DNA of 33,998 nucleotides from Mariprofundus sp. (GTDB taxonomy: Bacteria; Pseudomonadota; Zetaproteobacteria; Mariprofundales; Mariprofundaceae), in NCBI GenBank assembly GCA_021772845.1, contig JAJFLF010000038.1:1-33998 (forward strand), written 5' to 3'. A program made the translations under genes and the position numbers. The notes below the pieces were generated by a model. That model searched no databases. It was not told where the DNA came from and saw only the letters and a program-made list of their open reading frames with translations. This document shows positions 9,715 to 18,608 of this stretch, piece after piece. Within the stretch, counting starts at the first letter, position 1, and each line of letters begins with the position of its first letter.

Positions 9715-9738
9715 TAAAACAGTTTATGGAGTAACAAC

Positions 9739-10185
9739 ATGCCCGAATTAATGATCAATGATATTATGAAGCGTTTACCGCATCGTTACCCCTTCTTGCT
9801 GATTGATAGAATTCTTGATGTCGAAAAAGATAAAACTATTCGTGCCTTGAAAAACGTCAGTATCAATGAACCTCAATTTACAGGTCATTTCCCTAACCAT
9901 CCTGTCATGCCAGGGGTTTTACTGGTCGAAGCGATGGCACAGGCCGGTGGCATGCTTGCCTTTCAATCGGTGGAAGATGATCGTGATTATCTGGTCTACT
10001 TTACCGGTATTGACGGTGTACGCTTCCGCAAACCTGTTGTACCTGGTGATCAGGTTATTTTTGAACTGACATGTTTACGCCGTCGCGGATTTTTGTGGAA
10101 ACTGCGTGGTGAGGCATTTGTTGACGGCAAACTCGTTTGTGAAGGCACCCTTACGGCAACACTGGTGCCACAAGACGAAACATGA
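9739..10185 (+). CDS. fabZ: 3-hydroxyacyl-ACP dehydratase FabZ
   Basis: Dehydrates 3-hydroxyacyl-ACP in fatty acid elongation and competes with LpxA/LpxD for hydroxyacyl-ACP. The 148 residues have the hot-dog-fold signature GHFPNHPVMPGVLLVEAMAQ. Catalytic His50 and Glu64 are 14 residues apart as in the family. GGAGT precedes the ATG. The stop overlaps the lpxA start as ATGA, the usual lpxD-fabZ-lpxA linkage. Confidence 0.97.
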   Translation: MPELMINDIMKRLPHRYPFLLIDRILDVEKDKTIRALKNVSINEPQFTGHFPNHPVMPGVLLVEAMAQAGGMLAFQSVEDDRDYLVYFTGIDGVRFRKPVVPGDQVIFELTCLRRRGFLWKLRGEAFVDGKLVCEGTLTATLVPQDET

Positions 10186-10985
10186 GCGCTATGATTCATC
10201 CAACTGCTATTATTGATGCAAAGGCTGAACTTGGCACTGATGTATCTATCGGACCTTTCTGTGTCGTTGGAGCCGATGTAAAAATAGGTGACAACTGTGA
10301 ATTGCTATCGCATGTCGTACTGACCGGGCATACAAGCATGGGAGCCGGAAACCGCATATTCCCGTTCACTTCGATTGGCCAGATTCCGCAGGATCTGAAA
10401 TATCACGGTGAACCTTCTGAAGTCATCATTGGTGATAATAATCAAATCCGTGAAAATGCTACCATCAATGCCGGCACAGAGGGTGGCGGCATGGTAACAA
10501 AGATTGGCAGCGGCAATCTGCTCATGGCTTATACGCATGTCGCACATGACTGCCTGTTGGGTAACAACATCGTACTGGCCAATTGCTCAACACTGGCTGG
10601 CCACGTTGAAGTTGATGATCAAGCCATTATTGGAGGGCTGTCTGCTATTCAACAGTTCGTTCGCATCGGTAAACTTGCCATGATCGGAGGTATGTCCGGT
10701 GTCACCAAGGATGTCCCCCCCTACTGCCTGTTAGCTGGCGGTTACCGCTCTGGGCTAAGCGGCTTAAATATCGTTGGCCTGAAACGTAAAGGCTATAACC
10801 TGAAGCAGGTAGGCCAACTGAAAGAAGTGTATCGTCTGCTATTACAAGAAAAGGGAAAGCGAGACGAACGTCTTACTCAGGCAGAAGCACTGTTGGATGA
10901 TAATGATGAAGTTGGACATGATCTGGTCGCTTTTGTTCGCTCCGCGCAACGTGGCCTTACAACCCATGGCCGCGACTCAGAATAA
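10182..10985 (+). CDS. lpxA: UDP-N-acetylglucosamine O-acyltransferase
   Basis: First lipid A step, O-acylating UDP-GlcNAc from hydroxyacyl-ACP. The 267 residues (E. coli 262) begin IHPTAIID and show hexapeptide repeats through about residue 190. The catalytic His lies in THVAHDC (about 122). The C-terminal helical domain starts after GLSGLNIVGLKRKG. It overlaps fabZ by four bases and is followed eight bases later by lpxI. Confidence 0.97.
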   Translation: MSAMIHPTAIIDAKAELGTDVSIGPFCVVGADVKIGDNCELLSHVVLTGHTSMGAGNRIFPFTSIGQIPQDLKYHGEPSEVIIGDNNQIRENATINAGTEGGGMVTKIGSGNLLMAYTHVAHDCLLGNNIVLANCSTLAGHVEVDDQAIIGGLSAIQQFVRIGKLAMIGGMSGVTKDVPPYCLLAGGYRSGLSGLNIVGLKRKGYNLKQVGQLKEVYRLLLQEKGKRDERLTQAEALLDDNDEVGHDLVAFVRSAQRGLTTHGRDSE

Positions 10986-10993
10986 CTACGCAG

Positions 10994-11800
10994 ATGAAAA
11001 AAATTGGTTTGATTGCCGGTTATGGTCATTTCCCTCTGGAACTGGCCGCCTCACTTACGTCGGCAGGTTTTGAAGTTCACACCGTTGCAGCTCGTGAAGA
11101 AGCAGATGCCGAAATCGAAAACCTGACCACTTCGACCTGTTGGTTACACGTTGGGCAGATTGGCGGCATGATTAAAGCATTCAAGCACGCTGGTGTTGAG
11201 CAAGTTGTGATGGCTGGAAAAGTACGTAAGCTTCACCTCTTCCGCAATTTCAGGCCTGATTTTACCGCCATGAAAGGTCTGATGCGCTTAAAGGACCGAC
11301 GTGATGACTCTATTCTTCTCACCATCTCTGATCTACTTGCTGAAGGTGGCCTTACGTTGATTGATCAAACCCTATACGCCGGTGATATGCTGGTCGGCGA
11401 TGGTCATTTGGCTGGCCCTGCACTTAAAAAGGGGCGTTTTTCCGATATCAGCTTTGGTTTTGAACAAGCCAAAGGTGTAGCCGCTCTTGATATTGGACAA
11501 ACTATCGTGGTGCAAAAACAAGCAGTACTGGCTGTTGAAGCGATAGAAGGTACGGATGAAGCAATCAAACGCGGAGGCCAGCTAGGAAGTGGTGATGCTG
11601 CTGTCATTAAAGTTGCCAAACCGAATCAGGATTTGCGTTTCGATGTACCTGCAGTTGGCCCAGACACACTTGAAATGATGCACGCTGCAGGTTGCACACT
11701 GTTGGCCGTTGAATCCGGGAAAACACTGATAATTGAACGCCAGCGCTTTTTTGAACTTGCCAATCAATATGGTATTTCTGTGTATGGCACATCTGGTTAA
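10994..11800 (+). CDS. lpxI: UDP-2,3-diacylglucosamine diphosphatase LpxI (DUF1009)
   Basis: Hydrolyses UDP-2,3-diacylglucosamine to lipid X plus UMP; it replaces LpxH in many proteobacteria. The 268 residues match the DUF1009/LpxI family: N-terminal KKIGLIAGYGHFPLELA, central GKVRKLHLFRNFRPD, and C-terminal DFRFDVPAVGPDTLE-like and GCTLLAVESGKTLI segments (here LRFDVPAVGPDTLEMM). Its position between lpxA and lpxB supports the call. It is unrelated in fold to LpxH, and no lpxH is seen in the window. Confidence 0.92.
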   Translation: MKKIGLIAGYGHFPLELAASLTSAGFEVHTVAAREEADAEIENLTTSTCWLHVGQIGGMIKAFKHAGVEQVVMAGKVRKLHLFRNFRPDFTAMKGLMRLKDRRDDSILLTISDLLAEGGLTLIDQTLYAGDMLVGDGHLAGPALKKGRFSDISFGFEQAKGVAALDIGQTIVVQKQAVLAVEAIEGTDEAIKRGGQLGSGDAAVIKVAKPNQDLRFDVPAVGPDTLEMMHAAGCTLLAVESGKTLIIERQRFFELANQYGISVYGTSG

Positions 11801-11830
11801 GCAGCAGCCTCGAAAGGTTTTTCTAAACGG

Positions 11831-12958
11831 ATGACACGATTTTTTATCAGTGCCGGTGAAACTTCTGGTGACTTTCATGCAGCAACCGTTGTCAACGAAC
11901 TTACATTACGTTTCCCCAATGCCATCATTAGCGGCATTGCAGGCTCTCAGATGCAGGCACAAGGCTGTATTGCTGTTCATCATATGCACGAGCTCAATGT
12001 CATGGGTATTGGCGATGTACTGCGCTCTCTAAACCGCATCCGTCGTATTGAACAATCCATTTTATCATACTGTGTGGAACACAAACCTGATGTCGCTATT
12101 CTTGTCGACTTCTCCAGTTTTCATATGCGTCTTGGCCAAAAGCTCAGACAACGTGGTATTCCAGTCGTACATTTCATTGCTCCTAAACTATGGGCATGGG
12201 GCAGCTGGCGTGTTCGTAAACTCAGGAAATCTCAGGACAGACTGGCTTGTATTCTCCCCTTTGAAGTCGAATGGTTTCAAAAACATGGCATCGAACACAT
12301 TAAATATGTCGGCAACCCCAGCGCAGCATCATGTATACAAGGCTGGTCAGCGACTGAATTAAAGCGACACCTTGACATTAAAGATGAACAACCACTATTG
12401 GCGCTGTTACCCGGCAGTCGTCCAGGGGAAATTAAGACTCACGTTGCCGTTCTCGCAGATTCTTTAAAACAACTTCAACAACACATACCTGAGCTGGCAT
12501 GCGTAGTACCCCTCGCACCAGGCGTTGATAGCAAAGCCCTGGAGCCATTATGGGCTCTAGGTGCTAAACCGGTTGAACGCACACTGGATGGTTATGCAAT
12601 GCGTGCTGATGCTGCCATTGCCGTATCCGGCACAGCCACACTAGAACTGGCTTTATGGAATACACCAACCGTGTTAATTTACAAAGCCTCTGCCTTAGTG
12701 GAGTTTCTTGCCCGACGAATGTTTTCGCTGCGAAGCATTGGGCTAGCTAATATTATTCTTGATGACAAACCCGTTATGCCTGAATTACTTCAGGATAACT
12801 GCCATAGCGATCAAATTGTAACTGCCGTTTTACCGCTCATTCGCAATGAAGATGAAGCACTGCAGCAGCGCAAAGCGTTTGCATCATTACAATCAACCCT
12901 AGGACGGCAGAAACCCGCTTCCGGTGTTGTTGATATGGTGGAAGATCTTCTTACATAA
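11831..12958 (+). CDS. lpxB: Lipid-A-disaccharide synthase
   Basis: Joins UDP-diacylglucosamine with lipid X to make the disaccharide 1-phosphate. The 375 residues show the GT19 family hallmarks: SAGETSGDFHAA at the N-terminus, APKLWAWGSWR in the middle, LLPGSRPGEI near 195, and SGTATLELALWNTP near 265. It is the last + strand gene of the envelope cluster. Only 23 bases separate it from the convergent DUF2802 gene, and I see no clear terminator hairpin there. Confidence 0.96.
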   Translation: MTRFFISAGETSGDFHAATVVNELTLRFPNAIISGIAGSQMQAQGCIAVHHMHELNVMGIGDVLRSLNRIRRIEQSILSYCVEHKPDVAILVDFSSFHMRLGQKLRQRGIPVVHFIAPKLWAWGSWRVRKLRKSQDRLACILPFEVEWFQKHGIEHIKYVGNPSAASCIQGWSATELKRHLDIKDEQPLLALLPGSRPGEIKTHVAVLADSLKQLQQHIPELACVVPLAPGVDSKALEPLWALGAKPVERTLDGYAMRADAAIAVSGTATLELALWNTPTVLIYKASALVEFLARRMFSLRSIGLANIILDDKPVMPELLQDNCHSDQIVTAVLPLIRNEDEALQQRKAFASLQSTLGRQKPASGVVDMVEDLLT

Positions 12959-12981
12959 GAAGTATGGATATCATTGACTGA

Positions 12982-13449
12982 CTATGCAGAGCTTTTAGAT
13001 GCGGCATGAAGCTTTAGCATTAATTTGACTTGCGCCAAAGGTATATCAAGACGATCAGCAATTGCTTCTTCTGATTCGCCCTCACGTTGCATGCGCAAGA
13101 TCATCGTTGCCTGAGTGCTGTTCTGTGGTGGTAAGTTTTGTTGAGTTAAATCTACGCCATTGGCCGGAGCCTGATATTCGGATCGCTTCTGTTTAACAGG
13201 CTCTACACGTTTAGCAGAAGAAGATGATTTTTCTTGCTGCTTTAACTGCTCAATCGCGCTAGTCGCAAGAGACAAGTGCATCGTAGCTTCTTCCAGCTGC
13301 TGAGCAGTGCCAATCAATAGTTGCTCCATCTGCATTTGCCGTTTGCCATTGCGATACCATATCAACCACAAGCAAAACAGACCGACAAGCAATGCCACAT
13401 CGATGATCAAACTAAGCCATTCATTGAAAAATAGGGATATTGCATCCAT
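12982..13449 (-). CDS. DUF2802 membrane-anchored protein at end of flagellar operon (SwrB-like architecture)
   Basis: 155 residues: one N-terminal membrane helix (about 11-32), a Gln/Glu/Lys-rich helical stretch likely to coil (about 37-75), a low-complexity linker, and a C-terminal helix-turn-helix-like segment (about 112-150, with ILRMQREGESEEAIADRLDI). This matches DUF2802 proteins of proteobacterial flagellar operons. The same architecture and the position right after the flagellar sigma factor recall B. subtilis SwrB, which promotes basal-body assembly; homology is inferred, not tested. The start overlaps the fliA stop as TAATG. The HTH-like segment probably does not bind DNA in a membrane-tethered protein. 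Confidence 0.75.
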   Translation of the reverse strand: MDAISLFFNEWLSLIIDVALLVGLFCLWLIWYRNGKRQMQMEQLLIGTAQQLEEATMHLSLATSAIEQLKQQEKSSSSAKRVEPVKQKRSEYQAPANGVDLTQQNLPPQNSTQATMILRMQREGESEEAIADRLDIPLAQVKLMLKLHAASKSSA

Positions 13450-14183
13450 TACTTGTCCAATCCCATCAGAGAACGTAAACGAAGCACCATCTGCGAGTGC
13501 AACTGAGATACGCGTGATTCGGTCAGCCCAAGAATAAGGGCAATTTCTTTCATCGTTAATTCCTCATAATAATAAAGCGTGATCAACACATTTTCGCGTG
13601 TAGGTAGAGCGAGAATAGCATCTGCCAACTGCTGCACGAATTCCATCATGGTGTTTTGGGATTCCGGCGTAAGCAATGGATCGGCTTCCAGTGTTTCAAG
13701 GATACTAAATTCATCACCATCACTGTTATGCATGGGAATATCATCAAAATGGATCACCGACATATAACGCACTTGATTCAGTCGTTCACGATAATCACCC
13801 AGCTTAATACCCAGATGATCAGCAATCTCTTGCTCTTCAGCAGGCCTGCCATGCAATTGCTCCAGCTCCATAAAAGCGCCCTGCATCTCTTTGGCATGAT
13901 CTCTGAGTCCGCGTGGCATCCAATCGAAAGCTCTGAGGTAATCAATCATGGAACCACGTACACGATAAGATACAAAGGTCTTAAATTGAACCTCTCGACT
14001 GTGATCAAAGCGTTGAGCACCATCGAGCAGACCAAGCACCCCGGCATTCACCAAATCGCCCAATTCAATGGAATCGGGCGTACGGCGCATCAGTTGATCG
14101 GCGTGATAACGCACCAGCGGCAAATATTCTTCCAGCAACTCATCCGGAGTTGGTGGCATATTGTATTGGGGCAGCGCACTCAT
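13449..14183 (-). CDS. fliA: Flagellar RNA polymerase sigma factor (sigma-28)
   Basis: Directs transcription of late flagellar genes. The 244 residues contain sigma region 2 (about 15-100, with LVNAGVLGLLDGAQRFD and FKTFVSYRVRGSMIDYLR), region 3 (DHAKEM to about 150), and region 4 with the -35-binding helix-turn-helix (LTMKEIALILGLTESRVSQL, about 205-224). The family length is about 240. It starts by TGATG overlap with the upstream 71-aa gene and ends by TAATG overlap with the DUF2802 gene, so all three are probably co-translated. No flgM is seen nearby. Confidence 0.95.
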   Translation of the reverse strand: MSALPQYNMPPTPDELLEEYLPLVRYHADQLMRRTPDSIELGDLVNAGVLGLLDGAQRFDHSREVQFKTFVSYRVRGSMIDYLRAFDWMPRGLRDHAKEMQGAFMELEQLHGRPAEEQEIADHLGIKLGDYRERLNQVRYMSVIHFDDIPMHNSDGDEFSILETLEADPLLTPESQNTMMEFVQQLADAILALPTRENVLITLYYYEELTMKEIALILGLTESRVSQLHSQMVLRLRSLMGLDK

Positions 14184-14398
14184 CAGTTTGCATCCGTATG
14201 CTCAGAATGGTGATCTGACTTTGAAGGTAAGAGTTGATTCAACCAGGCTAACATTACCCCCATCCAGGCGCCGGCAGAGGTAAGAATAAAAATGCGAAAC
14301 AGGGCATCGCTAACAGCTATGTTTTGGATAAGACAAATGGCCGCTCCAAACAACAGCCCAATCAACGCTCCTGAGACACCAGCATATGTTGGTTTCAT
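14183..14398 (-). CDS. Small two-helix membrane protein between flhG and fliA
   Basis: Not recognised. 71 residues with two hydrophobic segments (about 7-29 and 35-56) and a hydrophilic, His/Asp-rich C-terminal tail. I chose the ATG at 14398, which overlaps the flhG stop as TGATG; a GTG at 14401 is the alternative. It is translationally coupled on both sides (TGATG into fliA), which supports a real gene with a flagellum-linked role. No catalytic motif is visible. Confidence 0.7.
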   Translation of the reverse strand: MKPTYAGVSGALIGLLFGAAICLIQNIAVSDALFRIFILTSAGAWMGVMLAWLNQLLPSKSDHHSEHTDAN

Positions 14399-15366
14399 CA
14401 CGAAACGCTCTGGGCCTGTAATGAGCTGTTCACACTGACCTCATCACTATCATCATCCAAGCCTGCCGATAGCGTATGCTCCCAGAAGAATTGCAATCCC
14501 CCCGAACGAGATGCATCACGCGGCCTACTTAACACATGATCAAACAATTTATCCAGATATGGGCGTAAAGCAGGGTCATTATCATTCAACAAACGTTGCT
14601 GCTGAATAGCCTTTCGTACAGATGGATGTTGTGGCACGTGTCCAATATAATCCAGATAGACATCAAGATAGCGGTCTGTGACAGAAAGAAGACGTTTGAA
14701 CGTGATATGACCGTCAATTTCATCTGTTTGATTAATCAGAACCATGAATCTGCGTACACCGCGTTGCTGGGATAACACTTTGATCAGCGCATAAGCATCG
14801 GTCAATGAGGTCGGATCAGGCGTTAATACCACCAATGCAGTTTCAGCAGCCGAGGCAAAGTAGAGTACATTATCTCCAATACCCGCAGCAGTGTCGATAA
14901 GAATCAAATCATAATGTTCACCGGCTTCGCGCAAGCTGTCGAGAATAGTTTGTTGCTCAGATACATTTAAGTTGGTCAGTTCATACAAACCACTGCCACC
15001 AGGCAATACATCAAAGCCTTGCGGACAATGCACAATCAAATCCTCTAAAGGCTCCGTACCAGTTAACAGATTACGCATGGTACCTGAAGAATGAATACCC
15101 AACATAACATCCACATTTGCCAAGCCCAGATCAGCATCAATGAGTAACACCCGTTGCCCTGCTTTGGCAGCGTGCGCAGCCAAATGAACGGACATAAATG
15201 TTTTACCTACGCCGCCTTTTCCACTGCTTATTGAAATCACACGCGGGGAAACAATACGGTGGGGGGTATTCACCACAGACGCAGGGGCTTCAGCTTGACC
15301 AACGACACCCTGATCAGCAGCAGATGATCCATTCGCTAATTGTGAACTCATAGCGTCATCACTCAT
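14398..15366 (-). CDS. flhG: Flagellar number regulator FlhG (FleN/YlxH, MinD-like ATPase)
   Basis: MinD-type ATPase that limits flagellar number and stimulates the FlhF GTPase in relatives. The 322 residues carry the deviant Walker A SSGKGGVGKT (about 47-56), the switch segment LLIDADLGLANVDVMLG and the Walker B LILIDTAAGIGDN. The N-terminal 40 residues are Ser/Ala-rich and lack a clear DQAxxLR activator helix; only ADQGVVGQ is seen. The C-terminus extends past the core with an acidic tail. The start overlaps the flhF stop as ATGA. Confidence 0.93.
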   Translation of the reverse strand: MSDDAMSSQLANGSSAADQGVVGQAEAPASVVNTPHRIVSPRVISISSGKGGVGKTFMSVHLAAHAAKAGQRVLLIDADLGLANVDVMLGIHSSGTMRNLLTGTEPLEDLIVHCPQGFDVLPGGSGLYELTNLNVSEQQTILDSLREAGEHYDLILIDTAAGIGDNVLYFASAAETALVVLTPDPTSLTDAYALIKVLSQQRGVRRFMVLINQTDEIDGHITFKRLLSVTDRYLDVYLDYIGHVPQHPSVRKAIQQQRLLNDNDPALRPYLDKLFDHVLSRPRDASRSGGLQFFWEHTLSAGLDDDSDEVSVNSSLQAQSVS

Positions 15367-16475
15367 ACAGCCGTTTCCCTGTAATATTTACTCAGCAAGG
15401 TTGTCAATGCAGTTGCATTCAACCAGCCCATCTGTTCAGGTACTTCAGGACCAAAGCTGCAATAACTCATTGGCAATGCCGATGCCATCGACCAATTAAC
15501 GATTTTCCCTGGTTTTTGTGTCTCATCCAGTTTGGAAAATGCGATATCGGTCATCTCTGATGTCATTGCGTGCTTGAGCTGCTGCATACCGTCCTCCTCA
15601 TCCATATTGGCCGGGAGCATCAATACACGTCGCTGTGATACATCTTTTGGCAATCTTTGAGAAAGTGCGTCCCATATTTCACCTTGCCGTTTCAAACCTG
15701 TATCGCGCTGAGGGCTCCAGCCTTCAGTGTCTATTAGCATGAGTTGTGCCGTTTGAGTCTGGTTTAGTACTTTTTCTACATCAGCAGCTTTCCTGAGCGG
15801 ATGAAAAGGTACGCCAAGCGTATTGGCGTAGGCCCTTAAGGAGTCCAGTCCGCCCATACGTTCGGTATCGCAGGACAGCAGTGCAACACGAATTCCCTTC
15901 ATACTGTAATGTGCGGCAAGCTTAGCCACCAACGTGCTTTTACCGCTACCGGATGGTCCTGAAAAGATCAGAGCACTATGCTTTTTGGCGGGATTAATGC
16001 GATTTGCCCAGAGTATAGTTTTACTTCCAAGTGGTCTTTTTTGACTAAAATCGGCCGCCATGTCAAAGGCATGACTACCGCACACACCAATCTTAACCAA
16101 ATGATCAAAGGCTTCCTGCTCGGAACCAGTGGTTAGTGCCTGACGCAAATTGGCCGACTCGGCATTACCCAGACCTTCCACAATGCGTTCAAGTCGGGCC
16201 AATGCCGCATTGGTATTTTTCGATGGTGCTTGTCCATCTTCAGACTTCTGTGCGAATGCAGCTGTTGATTTAATTTCTGGCACCTGCTGCGCTGGCCTGT
16301 GGCGCGGTTCTGGTGCACTGATTTGATCCAGGGCGGCGTGCACATGCCATACCATATCGCCATTGCCATCCTTGACCTTCTGACGATCAAGAATCAGTGC
16401 TTCAGGCCCCATATCCTTGCGAACTTTGGCCAGGGCTTCATGTAAATGGGGGGCAGTAAATACTTTAATTCGCAT
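15363..16475 (-). CDS. flhF: Flagellar placement GTPase FlhF (SRP-type)
   Basis: Polar-flagellum localisation GTPase of the SRP/FtsY family. The 370 residues begin MRIKVFTAP..EALAKVRKDMGPEALIL, typical of FlhF, then a variable B-domain linker (about 50-90), an N-domain, and the G domain from about 165. The P-loop is GPSGSGKST (173-181). Switch motifs deviate: CDTERMGGLDSLRAYA for the usual DTxRxGAxEQL, DTEGW (249-253) for DTAGR, and SKLDE (314-318) for TKLDE. The ATG overlaps the flhA stop by 11 bases. Confidence 0.92.
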   Translation of the reverse strand: MRIKVFTAPHLHEALAKVRKDMGPEALILDRQKVKDGNGDMVWHVHAALDQISAPEPRHRPAQQVPEIKSTAAFAQKSEDGQAPSKNTNAALARLERIVEGLGNAESANLRQALTTGSEQEAFDHLVKIGVCGSHAFDMAADFSQKRPLGSKTILWANRINPAKKHSALIFSGPSGSGKSTLVAKLAAHYSMKGIRVALLSCDTERMGGLDSLRAYANTLGVPFHPLRKAADVEKVLNQTQTAQLMLIDTEGWSPQRDTGLKRQGEIWDALSQRLPKDVSQRRVLMLPANMDEEDGMQQLKHAMTSEMTDIAFSKLDETQKPGKIVNWSMASALPMSYCSFGPEVPEQMGWLNATALTTLLSKYYRETAV

Positions 16476-18549
16476 CGTATAAGCTCACTTTTGCCAAGGC
16501 CTGAACATCGGTTTGCGGAGGTATTTCTATAATCGATAACACCACAATACGCGTCATAATCTTACGCAATGCATGCGATAACGGACCACGTAATTGTGGT
16601 GTCGTCAGCAATACCGGCATATCCACATCATATTGGCTGGATACTTCATTCAAGCGGGATATAAAACGCTGCCATTCAGGCATATCCAGGGGTAACGACC
16701 AGCCGGGCTGCTGATTAAGTCTGTCCATCATACGCTGCTCCAATTCTCCATCCAACATAAACACTGACAGCTCCCCCTGCGCATTGAGGTAACGCTGGGT
16801 GATTGTACGGCCCAGACGCTCACGTACTTTTTCAACCAGATCAGTCAAACTTAATTGCTGGCCCGCATGATCAGATAGCGCTTCTAAAATCAACATCAAG
16901 TCACGAATAGGCACCCATTCTGCCAACAGGCGCTGCAACACATTTTGTAATAGCCCGGGAGTTACCTGTGCGGGCACGATCTCTTCCACCACTTTAGGGT
17001 GACGCTGTGAAAACTTATCTAACAATTCGTGAACCTGGGTTCTATCCAGCATTTCAGCCGCTTGTGCACGCAACAGCTCGGTTATATGGGTAATTACCAC
17101 AGTCGATGGCTCAACCACGGTATAACCGGACAGTTCAGCCTGTTGTCGTTTATCTTCGCTGATCCATAAGGCTGGCAAACCAAAAGCAGGCTCCTGCGTC
17201 GGTATACCTTCAATAGCAGGACCAATAATCTGACTTTCCAGTGCAAGTAGATTACGTGGACGAATCTCGCCCTTACCTACCACAGCACCACGAATAAGAA
17301 TCTGATAATCGGAGACACCGAGCTGTAGATTATCTTTGATATGCACTGGTGGCAGCACAAAGCCAATCTCCTGCGTAATCTGACGACGCACTTTCTTCAT
17401 CCGGTCCAGCAGATTTCCTTCACGACTGTTTTCCACCATATCAATCAGGCCATAGCCAATTTCAAGACGGATGGGGTCTTCTACCAACAGATCATCAAGC
17501 ATATCATCTTGCGATGGCTCTTCTACCGGAGTCACTTCTTCAGCGACCGGTTGAAGAAGTTTCTCCTGCTCACCCAGATGTAGATACCAACCGCTCGCCC
17601 CCAAACCAAGCGCCAGAATAAGGAAAGGAATAAAGGGGAGACCAGGCACCAGACTCATCAGCAGCAGCGCGACACTGGCAATCCAATGCACTTTGGGATA
17701 TTGGGTAAACTGCGCTTTCAACTCGATAGGAAGGGCCACATTTCCACTGGCCCGTGTGATGATGATACCGGCGGCAGTAGAGATCACTAATGCGGGAATT
17801 TGTGACACTAAACCATCACCCACCGTCAAAAGGCTGAATACCGACATCGCATCACCAGCCGGCATGCCATGCTGCATCATACCAATTACCAGACCACCAA
17901 TGAGATTAATCACAGTAATAATCAAACCGGCTACAGCATCACCACGTACAAACTTGGAAGCACCATCCATCGCACCATAAAACTCTGCTTCACGGGAGAT
18001 CTCTTCACGGCGTTTACGCGCTGTTGCTTCATCAATCAGTCCGGCATTCATATCAGCATCAATCGCCATCTGTTTTCCCGGCATCGCATCGAGTGTAAAA
18101 CGCGCCGCAACTTCAGCAATTCGGGTCGAACCTTTGGTAATAACAATGAAATTGATTAACACCAGAATAATAAAGATAATCAGGCCAACTACGGTATTAC
18201 CGCCCACAACAAATTGCCCAAAGCCTTCAATCACATGCCCTGCAGCGGCTGGCCCTTCCTGTCCATGCAATAAAATCAGACGGGTAGTGGCAACATTTAA
18301 TGACAAACGAAACAGCGTTGTTAACAACAGCAATGAAGGGAATACTGAGAACTCTAACGGCTTGGTAACATAGATAGAGGTCAAAAGAATCAATATCCCC
18401 ATGGTGATGTTGGCTGCCAGCAGCACGTCCATCAACCAGGTGGGCAATGGAACCATCATCACCAGCAAAATACCAAGCACAGCAATAGCCAGAATAATGT
18501 CTGGCTGGTTACCGATACGCTGCAATTTCATGGCTGCGGTTGATTGCAT
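16465..18549 (-). CDS. flhA: Flagellar type III export apparatus protein FlhA
   Basis: Inner-membrane export-gate ring protein; its cytoplasmic domain docks chaperone-substrate complexes. The 694 residues match the family. The N-terminal half has about 8 membrane helices with the FHIPEP-family signature LFRLSLNVATTRLILLHG. The cytoplasmic loop EFYGAMDGASKFVRGDA carries the conserved Asp. The soluble C-domain runs from about 350 onward, ending VLSIIEIPP near the C-terminus. AGGAGT lies ten bases before the ATG. Downstream flhF overlaps it. Confidence 0.97.
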   Translation of the reverse strand: MQSTAAMKLQRIGNQPDIILAIAVLGILLVMMVPLPTWLMDVLLAANITMGILILLTSIYVTKPLEFSVFPSLLLLTTLFRLSLNVATTRLILLHGQEGPAAAGHVIEGFGQFVVGGNTVVGLIIFIILVLINFIVITKGSTRIAEVAARFTLDAMPGKQMAIDADMNAGLIDEATARKRREEISREAEFYGAMDGASKFVRGDAVAGLIITVINLIGGLVIGMMQHGMPAGDAMSVFSLLTVGDGLVSQIPALVISTAAGIIITRASGNVALPIELKAQFTQYPKVHWIASVALLLMSLVPGLPFIPFLILALGLGASGWYLHLGEQEKLLQPVAEEVTPVEEPSQDDMLDDLLVEDPIRLEIGYGLIDMVENSREGNLLDRMKKVRRQITQEIGFVLPPVHIKDNLQLGVSDYQILIRGAVVGKGEIRPRNLLALESQIIGPAIEGIPTQEPAFGLPALWISEDKRQQAELSGYTVVEPSTVVITHITELLRAQAAEMLDRTQVHELLDKFSQRHPKVVEEIVPAQVTPGLLQNVLQRLLAEWVPIRDLMLILEALSDHAGQQLSLTDLVEKVRERLGRTITQRYLNAQGELSVFMLDGELEQRMMDRLNQQPGWSLPLDMPEWQRFISRLNEVSSQYDVDMPVLLTTPQLRGPLSHALRKIMTRIVVLSIIEIPPQTDVQALAKVSLYDAN

Positions 18550-18608
18550 GGGTGATCTACTCCTATATTTTTTTGCGCTTTATCTTGATACGCATGATGA
18601 TGGCTCGC

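Noticed and set aside
13656..14213. 185-aa open frame on the + strand across fliA
   Set aside because: Antisense to fliA; the fliA frame shows all sigma regions and coupled starts, so this is a shadow frame.
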